This document shows, in pieces, positions 4,759-10,540 of a stretch of 10,540 bases of DNA (the stretch's first letter is position 1; each line of letters starts with the position of its first letter). Under the pieces are notes generated by a model. That model saw nothing but the letters and a program-made list of their open reading frames with translations, was not told the DNA's origin and did no database searches. The DNA is from an uncultured Panacagrimonas sp. (lineage in GTDB: Bacteria > Pseudomonadota > Gammaproteobacteria > Nevskiales > Nevskiaceae), in assembly GCA_946481265.1 (NCBI GenBank), contig CAMLNE010000127.1, forward strand, positions 1 to 10,540. The letters run 5' to 3'. A program made the position numbers and the translations under genes.

Positions 4759-7358
4759 ACAGGACCATGAACAAGATCAGACTCGTCGTCATCGGCAACG
4801 GCATGGTCGGGCACAAGCTGCTCGAGGAACTCGTCGACCAGGCCGGACTCGACATCACCGTGCTCTGCGAGGAGCCGCGCCCGGCCTACGACCGCGTGCA
4901 CCTGTCCGAATTCTTCAGCGGCAAGAGTGCGCAGGACCTGTCGCTGGTGGCGCCCGGATTCTTCGAGCGCGAGGGCCTGATCCTGAGGCTCGACGCCAAG
5001 GCCGTCGGCATCGATCGCGTGGCGCGGGTGGTCACCCTGGCGGATGGCTCGAGCGTCGCCTACGACAAGCTGGTGCTGGCCACCGGCTCGTATCCCTTCG
5101 TGCCGCCGGTGCCGGGGCGCGAGCGACCGGGCTGCCTGGTCTACCGCACCATCGAGGACCTGGAGGCGATGCGCGAGTGGGGCGCCAAGTCGAAGGTGGG
5201 GGTGGTCGTCGGCGGCGGCCTGCTCGGCCTGGAGTGCGCCAAGGCGCTCAGGGACATGGGCCTGGCCACGCACGTCGTCGAGTTCGCGCCGCGCCTGATG
5301 ACCGTGCAGGTCGACGACATGGGCGGCCGCCTGCTGCGTCGCAAGATCGAGGCGCTGGGCGTCAGCGTCCACACGCAGAAGAACACCCGCGAGATCGTCG
5401 ACGGCGCCGGCATGGGCGTCGGCGGCCGCCACCGCATGGTGTTTGCCGACGGCGTGCTGGAGACCGACATGATCGTGTTCTCCGCCGGCATCCGCCCGCG
5501 CGACGAGCTGGCCCGTTCCAGCGGCCTGGGCATGGGCGAGCGCGGCGGCATCGTGATCGACGACCACTGCCGCACCTCCGATCCGGACATCTACGCGATC
5601 GGCGAGTGCGCGCTGTGGAACGGCAGGATCTTTGGCCTGGTCGCGCCGGGCTACGACATGGCGCGGGTGGTGGCGGCGCAGCTGTGCGCGGTGCGGGGAA
5701 TCGCGGGATTGGGCACAGCGGCGGTCACGGCGCCCGCCGGCGAGGGGGCGGATGCGCGGCGGCCGGCCTTCACCGGCGCCGACATGAGCACCAAGCTCAA
5801 GCTGCTCGGCGTCGACGTGGCCAGCATCGGCGATGCGCAGGGCGCCACGCCGGGCGCGCTCAACTACCTGTTCAGCGACGAGGTCGCCGGCCACTACAAG
5901 AAGCTGGTGGTCAGCGCCGACAGCCGGACCCTGCTCGGCGCGGTGCTGGTCGGCGATGCCGGCGACTACGGCTCGCTGCTGCAGCTGGCACTCAACGCGA
6001 TCCCGCTGCCCGAGCACCCGGAGGAGCTGATCCTGCCGGCGCGCGAAGGCGGCGCCAAGACCGGCATGGGCGTGGACCTGCTGCCGGACGCGGCGATGAT
6101 CTGCTCGTGCAACAACGTCAGCAAGGGTGCGCTGTGCGCCTCGATCGCGGACGGCGCGACCACCATCGCCGCCCTGAAGAAGTGCACGAAGGCGGCGACC
6201 ACCTGCGGCGGCTGCGGCCCGCTGGTCAAGCAGGTCCTCGATGCCGAGCTCAAGAAGGCCGGCGTGACCGTGCTCAACCACCTGTGCGAGCACTTCGCGC
6301 ACTCGCGCCAGGAGCTGTTCCACCTGGTACGCATCGACCGGCTCAAGAGTTTCGACGCGGTGCTGCTGCGCCACGGCAAGGGCCGCGGCTGCGACATCTG
6401 CAAGCCGGCGGTCGCCAGCATCCTGGCCAGCGCCTGGAACGAGCACGTGCTCAAGCCCAAGCACCAGAGCGTGCAGGACACCAACGACTACTACCTCGCC
6501 AACCTGCAGAAGGACGGCACGTACTCGGTGGTGCCGCGCATCCCGGGCGGCGAGATCACGCCCGAGAAGCTGATCGTGATCGGCCGCGTGGCGCAGCGCT
6601 TCGGCCTGTACACGAAGATCACCGGCGGCCAGCGCATCGACCTGTTCGGCGCGCGCGTCGAGCAGCTGCCCCTGATCTGGAAGGACCTGGTCGATGCCGG
6701 CTTCGAGTCCGGCCACGCCTACGGCAAGGCGCTGCGCACGGTGAAGTCCTGCGTCGGCAGCACCTGGTGCCGCTACGGCGTGCAGGACTCGGTGCACATG
6801 GCGATCCGCATCGAGGAGCGCTACCGCGGCCTGCGCAGTCCACACAAGATCAAGATGGCGGTGTCCGGCTGCACGCGCGAATGCGCCGAGGCACAGGGCA
6901 AGGATGTCGGCGTGATCGCGACCGAGAAGGGCTGGAACCTGTACGTCGGTGGCAATGGCGGCATGAAGCCGCGCCACGCCGACCTGCTGGCCACCGACCT
7001 GGATGACGCCACCCTGGTGCGCTACATCGACCGCTTCCTGATGCTCTACATCCGCACCGCGGACCGCCTGCAGCGCACCTCGACCTGGATGGACAACATC
7101 GAGGGCGGCCTGGACTACGTGAGGAAGGCCGTGTGCGAGGACAGCCTGGGGATCGCCGCCGAACTGGAGGCCGAGATGCAGGCGCTGGTGGATACCTACG
7201 AGTGCGAGTGGAAGAAGGCGATCACCACACCGGAGACCCTGCGGCGGTTCCGCCACTTCGTGAACTCGCAGGAGCCCGACCCGAACATCCAGTTCGTCGA
7301 CGAGCGCGGCCAGATCCGGCCGCTGAGCAGGATCAAAAAGAACCCGGAGATCGTGTGA
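4755..7358 (+). CDS. nirB: NADH-dependent assimilatory nitrite reductase, large subunit
   Basis: This 867-residue cytoplasmic enzyme reduces nitrite to ammonium with six electrons from NADH. Order of parts: FAD-binding GNGMVG (14-19), NAD-binding GGGLLG (153-158), FAD-domain end IYAIGEC, a BFD-like [2Fe-2S] domain with C450, C452, C484 and C487, a further RGCDICKPAV segment, then the sirohaem ferredoxin-like half-domain (about 575-640) and the catalytic domain. The latter carries C666-x5-C672 and C706-x3-C710, ligands of the [4Fe-4S]/sirohaem centre. All key cysteines are present and the length is normal. The ATG at 4755 overlaps the porter stop (ATGA); Met5 (4767) is a possible alternative start. 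The stop overlaps nirD by one base. Confidence 0.97.
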   Translation: MNRTMNKIRLVVIGNGMVGHKLLEELVDQAGLDITVLCEEPRPAYDRVHLSEFFSGKSAQDLSLVAPGFFEREGLILRLDAKAVGIDRVARVVTLADGSSVAYDKLVLATGSYPFVPPVPGRERPGCLVYRTIEDLEAMREWGAKSKVGVVVGGGLLGLECAKALRDMGLATHVVEFAPRLMTVQVDDMGGRLLRRKIEALGVSVHTQKNTREIVDGAGMGVGGRHRMVFADGVLETDMIVFSAGIRPRDELARSSGLGMGERGGIVIDDHCRTSDPDIYAIGECALWNGRIFGLVAPGYDMARVVAAQLCAVRGIAGLGTAAVTAPAGEGADARRPAFTGADMSTKLKLLGVDVASIGDAQGATPGALNYLFSDEVAGHYKKLVVSADSRTLLGAVLVGDAGDYGSLLQLALNAIPLPEHPEELILPAREGGAKTGMGVDLLPDAAMICSCNNVSKGALCASIADGATTIAALKKCTKAATTCGGCGPLVKQVLDAELKKAGVTVLNHLCEHFAHSRQELFHLVRIDRLKSFDAVLLRHGKGRGCDICKPAVASILASAWNEHVLKPKHQSVQDTNDYYLANLQKDGTYSVVPRIPGGEITPEKLIVIGRVAQRFGLYTKITGGQRIDLFGARVEQLPLIWKDLVDAGFESGHAYGKALRTVKSCVGSTWCRYGVQDSVHMAIRIEERYRGLRSPHKIKMAVSGCTRECAEAQGKDVGVIATEKGWNLYVGGNGGMKPRHADLLATDLDDATLVRYIDRFLMLYIRTADRLQRTSTWMDNIEGGLDYVRKAVCEDSLGIAAELEAEMQALVDTYECEWKKAITTPETLRRFRHFVNSQEPDPNIQFVDERGQIRPLSRIKKNPEIV

Positions 7359-7711
7359 TGACCGTCGCTGCCAGGTGGACCTACGTGTGCCGCGTCGTCG
7401 ACGTGGTGCCCAATTCCGGCGTCTGCGCCAAGGTCGGATCGAGCCAGGTCGCCGTCTTCCGGCTGGTCTCGCCCGGCGGTGAGGAGGAGGGCGTCTACGC
7501 CCTCGACAACCTCGATCCGCGCTCCGGTGCCAATGTGCTCGCGCGCGGCATCGTCGGTGACGTCGGCGGCGAGCTGGTGGTGGCCTCGCCGGTCTACAAG
7601 AACCATTTCTGCCTGAAGACCGGTCGCTGCCTGGAGGACGAGGGCTGGTCGGTGCAGACCTACGCGGTACGCGTCTCGGACGACGGCATGATCCTGGTGC
7701 GCGCGGCATGA
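7358..7711 (+). CDS. nirD: Nitrite reductase small subunit
   Basis: This 117-residue partner of NirB has a Rieske-like fold. The family feature near the C-terminus is clear (ASPVYKNHFCLKTGRCLED, about 74-92), as is VYALDNLDPRSGANVLARGIVGD in the middle. As is usual in NirD, the paired Cys-x-His motifs that hold a Rieske iron-sulphur cluster are absent, so it is probably structural or regulatory for NirB rather than redox-active. Its ATG shares one base with the nirB stop (TGATG), and its stop overlaps the next ATG (ATGA), so tight coupling and matched expression are expected. Confidence 0.94.
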   Translation: MTVAARWTYVCRVVDVVPNSGVCAKVGSSQVAVFRLVSPGGEEEGVYALDNLDPRSGANVLARGIVGDVGGELVVASPVYKNHFCLKTGRCLEDEGWSVQTYAVRVSDDGMILVRAA

Positions 7712-9012
7712 GCCAAGGCCCATCCAGTGCCGAGGCGCTGCCATCCGCGGCCGGTGATCCGCTTGCCGCGCGCGGCGCCCGACCACGCCTGGTGGTGATC
7801 GGCAACGGCATGGCCGGGATCCGCACGGTCGAGGAGGTGCTCCGCCTGGCGCCGGGGCATTTCGACATCACGGTGTTCGGCGGCGAGCCGCACGGCAGCT
7901 ACAACCGCGTCCTGCTGTCGCCGGTGCTTGCCGGCGAGAAGTGCTTCGACGACATCGTCACCCACCCGCGCGAGTGGTACGCGCAGAACGGCATCACGCT
8001 CCACGCCGGCGACCCGGTGGTCGCCATCGATCGCAAGCGGCGCGTCGTGCGCTCGCAATCCGGACTGGAGGCGGGATACGAGCGGCTGCTGCTGGCGACC
8101 GGCTCGCGGCCCTTCGTCATCCCGGTGCCGGGACACCCGCTGCCCGGCGTGATCGCCTTCCGCGACATCCAGGATGTCGACGCGATGCTCTCGGCCGCGC
8201 GCGACCGTCGGCACGCGGTGGTGATCGGCGGCGGGCTGCTCGGCCTGGAGGCGGCCAACGGCCTGCTGCGCCGGGGCATGCAGGTGACCGTCGTGCACGT
8301 GACGGACCGCCTGATGGACCGCCAGCTCGACAAGGTGGCGGCCGGGCTGCTGCGCGCGGCGCTGGAGAAGCGCGGCATGCGCTTCATGCTGCAGGCCGAT
8401 ACCGCCGCGATCACTGGGGAGGGCCGGGTCACGGGCCTGCGCTTTCGCGACGGCAGCCAGGTGCCGGCCGACCTGGTGGTGATGGCGGTCGGCATCCGTC
8501 CCGAGTTCCAGCTGGCGAAGGCGGCCGGCCTGCACTGCGAGCGTGCCCTGGTCGTCGACGACACCCTGCAGTCGCTGTCCGACCCCCGCATCTACGCGGT
8601 GGGCGAGTGCGTGCAGCACCGGCGCAGCACCTACGGGCTGGTCGCGCCGCTCTACGAGCAGGCGCGCGTCTGCGCGACGCACCTGGCGGGACTCGGGCAC
8701 AGCCGCTACTCCGGCTCGGTGACCGCGACCAGACTCAAGGTGACCGGGATCGACCTGTTCTCGGCGGGTGATTTCATCGGCGACGAGCACACCGAGGACC
8801 TGGTGTTCCGCGACCCGCGGCGCGGCGTCTACAAGCGCCTGGTGCTCAGGGGCTCGCGCGTCGTCGGCGCGGTCCTGTACGGCGAGGTCGGCGACGGTCC
8901 CTGGTATTTCGACCTGATGCAGAAGGGCAGCAGCGTGGCGCCGTTCCGTTCGCGGCTGCTGTTCGGGCGCGCGTACTGCGAGGCGGCAGCCGAAGCGGAG
9001 CAGGCGGCCTGA
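7708..9012 (+). CDS. NirB-like FAD/NADH oxidoreductase, probable electron-transfer subunit of assimilatory nitrate reductase
   Basis: This 434-residue pyridine-nucleotide-disulphide-type flavoprotein resembles the N-terminal half of NirB. Seen are FAD-binding GNGMAG (32-37), YNRVLLSPVLAGEK, LLLATGSRPFV, NAD-binding GGGLLG (174-179) and IYAVGEC (about 297-303). A C-terminal part resembles the region that follows the FAD domain in NirB (RLKVTGIDLFSAGDF, KRLVLRGSRVVGAVLYG). It has no BFD-like cysteine pairs, so electrons from NADH must pass from FAD to another protein. Lying directly before nasA, with a 2-base gap, it fits the NasC role of Klebsiella-type nitrate reductase. The first 25 residues are a weakly conserved-looking extension. 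Family is sure; partner assignment is inference. Confidence 0.88.
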   Translation: MSQGPSSAEALPSAAGDPLAARGARPRLVVIGNGMAGIRTVEEVLRLAPGHFDITVFGGEPHGSYNRVLLSPVLAGEKCFDDIVTHPREWYAQNGITLHAGDPVVAIDRKRRVVRSQSGLEAGYERLLLATGSRPFVIPVPGHPLPGVIAFRDIQDVDAMLSAARDRRHAVVIGGGLLGLEAANGLLRRGMQVTVVHVTDRLMDRQLDKVAAGLLRAALEKRGMRFMLQADTAAITGEGRVTGLRFRDGSQVPADLVVMAVGIRPEFQLAKAAGLHCERALVVDDTLQSLSDPRIYAVGECVQHRRSTYGLVAPLYEQARVCATHLAGLGHSRYSGSVTATRLKVTGIDLFSAGDFIGDEHTEDLVFRDPRRGVYKRLVLRGSRVVGAVLYGEVGDGPWYFDLMQKGSSVAPFRSRLLFGRAYCEAAAEAEQAA

Positions 9013-9014
9013 AC

Positions 9015-10355
9015 ATGGACGGTGGTGCTCCAGTGGTGGCGACCAGGACGACCTGTCCGTACTGCGGCACGGGTTGCGGCGTCGACGTGCAGGTCAGGGA
9101 CGGCGGAATCGAGGTGCGTGGCGATGTGCTGCATCCGGCCAACGCCGGGCGCCTGTGCGTGAAGGGCTCGGCCCTGGGGGACACGCTGGGGCCGCAGGGA
9201 CGGCTGCTGTACCCCAGCCTGCATGGCCAGCGGGTCGACTGGGATCGCGCGCTCGACCACGTCGCGTCGAACTTCCAGCGCATCGCGCGCGAACACGGGC
9301 CCGATGCGGTGGCCTGGTACATCTCCGGCCAGTTGCTGACCGAGGACTACTACGTCGCCAACAAGCTGGCCAAGGGGTTCTTCGGTACCGCCAACATCGA
9401 CACCAACTCGCGGCTGTGCATGTCCTCGGCGGTGGCGGGGCACAAGCGCGCGTTCGGCGAAGACATCGTGCCGGTCTCGTACGAGGACCTGGAGCGCGCC
9501 GACCTGATCGTGCTGGTCGGCTCCAACACCGCCTGGTGCCACCCGATCCTGTTCCAGCGCATCGTCGCCGCCAGGGAGCGGCGACCACAGATGAAGCTGG
9601 TGGTCATCGACCCGCGCCGCACCGCGACCACCGGGATCGCCGATCTGCACCTGCCGCTGCGGCCGGGGACCGATGTCTGGCTGTTCAACGGCCTGCTGTC
9701 CTTCCTGCACCGGCAGGGCGCGGTGGACACCGCGTTCGTCGAGCGCCACACCACCGGGCTGGCGCGTGCGATGGCCATCGCCGACCACACCGCTGGCGAC
9801 CTTCGCTCGGTCGCCGCGCACTGCAGGGTGCAGGAACCGGCACTGGCCGCCTTCTACGAGCTGTATGCGCGCAGCGAGAGGGTGATCACGGCGTTCTCGA
9901 TGGGCGTCAACCAGTCCAGCGCCGGCACCGACAAGGTCAACAGCATCATCAACTGCCACCTGCTCAGCGGGCGCATCGGCAAGCCGGGTGCCGGGCCGTT
10001 CTCGATCACCGGCCAGCCCAATGCCATGGGCGGGCGCGAGGTCGGCGGCCTGTCGAACATGCTCGCGGCCCACATGGACCTGGACCAGCCCGTGCATCGC
10101 CAGATCGTGCAGGGCTTCTGGCAGAGCCCGCGCATCGCCGAGCGGCCGGGCCTCAAGGCGGTGGAGCTGTTCCAGGCCATCGAGCAGGGCAGGGTGAAGG
10201 CGGTGTGGATCATGGGCACCAACCCGGTGGTCAGCCTGCCCAACGCCGACCAGGTCAAGCGCGCGCTGGCCAAATGCGACGGCACCCCGGCGCCCGTTCA
10301 GACGAAGCAGATCGCCGAGGCAACGCCGCATCCCGACGACGGCCACGGCCACTGA
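9015..10355 (+). pseudogene. nasA: Assimilatory nitrate reductase catalytic subunit, truncated to the N-terminal half
   Basis: This 446-codon frame encodes a molybdopterin oxidoreductase; intact NasA proteins have roughly 800-900 residues. The N-terminus holds [4Fe-4S] ligands C14, C17, C21 and C48. The molybdenum ligand is C135 in TNSRLCMSS, and the family stretches ITGQPNAMGGREVGGLSNML and VKAVWIMGTNPVVSLPNADQVKRAL follow. Similarity ends at about residue 422 (ALAKCD), where relatives continue with a VVVSD-like strand. Here the frame runs on for some 24 unrelated residues ending in HPDDGHGH. Neither other forward frame resumes the family sequence, so this is no simple frameshift. The rest of the cofactor-binding fold and the C-terminal domain are missing, so activity is unlikely. 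A deletion or assembly join near 10280 would explain it. The ATG follows the FAD subunit stop by 2 bases. Confidence 0.85.
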
Positions 10356-10439
10356 CGCCGCCGCCCTTCGGTAGGTGACGAAACGTCATGACGGCCACCG
10401 CGCGTGGTGGCCGGATCCCGCGGCGGTGTCCGGATCAGG
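10356..10439. other. Short palindromes after the truncated nasA
   Basis: TGACGAAACGTCA (10376-10388) is a 5-bp inverted repeat around AAA. GGCCACC (10393-10399) and GGTGGCC (10406-10412) form a 7-bp stem with a six-base loop. There is no T run, so these are poor intrinsic terminators. CCGGATC is directly repeated (10411-10417 and 10430-10436). No gene is supported here. Confidence 0.35.
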
Positions 10440-10540
10440 GTGAACCGTCGCTGCAACGAGACGCGGGACCGCGTGCAACAGCTCGTGCTCCGCATCGACG
10501 CGGAGATTTCGATCGATGACGTCACCGACGAGCTCGAAGG
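10440..10540 (+). CDS. Possible start of a small gene, cut by the right edge
   Basis: An open frame from GTG at 10440 gives 33 codons with strong G/C third positions before the window ends. The product contains RDRVQQLVLRIDAEISIDDV followed by TDEL, an amphipathic helix and an acidic turn reminiscent of small antitoxin-like proteins. That likeness is weak and is my impression only. The same frame is open back to 10392, and GTG codons at 10404 and 10407 are alternative starts. The GGA at 10432-10434 is a marginal ribosome site. Confidence 0.35.
   Translation, partial: MNRRCNETRDRVQQLVLRIDAEISIDDVTDELE

Noticed and set aside
4494..7871. Very long minus-strand open frame (1125 codons) opposite nirB and nirD
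   Set aside because: It is a GC-rich shadow of nirBD. The plus strand has all expected motifs, and the minus frame is low-complexity His/Gln/Ala/Arg sequence.
8829..10352. Minus-strand 507-codon open frame opposite nasA
   Set aside because: It is a shadow of the molybdopterin oxidoreductase frame, whose Fe-S and Mo ligands are all in the plus strand.
10388..10519. ATG open frame of 43 codons after nasA with an AGGTGA-like site upstream
   Set aside because: The product is Arg/Gly/Pro-rich with no recognisable pattern, and it overlaps the more gene-like frame from 10440.
1..10540. tRNA, rRNA, CRISPR arrays, complete insertion sequences or prophage genes
   Set aside because: I saw no tRNA-like cloverleaf, regularly spaced repeats, transposase motifs or paired terminal inverted repeats by eye.

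Overview
The window is a compact nitrate and nitrite assimilation locus from a very GC-rich bacterium. Gene content (NasT, NarK-type porter, NirB, NirD, FAD subunit, NasA), paired sigma-54-like promoters and strong G/C third-position bias suggest a high-GC gammaproteobacterium, perhaps of the Xanthomonadales type. That assignment is inference.

There are two divergent transcription units. On the minus strand, nasT (2867-2208), an ANTAR-domain antiterminator, is followed through 4-base overlaps by two exported proteins: a 576-residue protein of unknown function (2211-481) and a TPR-like protein that runs off the left edge (484-1). On the plus strand, a NarK-type nitrate/nitrite porter (3397-4758), nirB (4755-7358), nirD (7358-7711), a NirB-like FAD oxidoreductase (7708-9012) and the molybdenum nitrate reductase nasA (9015-10355) overlap or nearly abut, as in one operon. 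In the pathway, nitrate is imported and reduced to nitrite by NasA, which takes NADH electrons from the FAD subunit. NirBD then reduces nitrite to ammonium.

The 529-base divergent region is the most informative part. It holds two good sigma-54 (RpoN) promoter matches pointing outward. Just downstream of each predicted start lie RNA hairpins with six-base loops in which A is first and G is fourth, the known signature of ANTAR targets. In the nasT leader, the second such hairpin overlaps the 5' arm of an intrinsic terminator with a seven-U tail. This suggests that NasT antiterminates its own operon. In the porter leader, two hairpins with near-identical loops (AAAGGC, AACGGC) lie 9 bases apart just before the ribosome binding site, but I see no U-tract terminator there.

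Three things are odd. No NasS nitrate sensor lies beside nasT. NasT is instead tied to two predicted exported proteins. NasA is cut to about half its usual length, with an unrelated histidine-rich tail, so it is either a deletion derivative or an assembly join. The last 185 bases hold only small palindromes and the start of a possible small gene.
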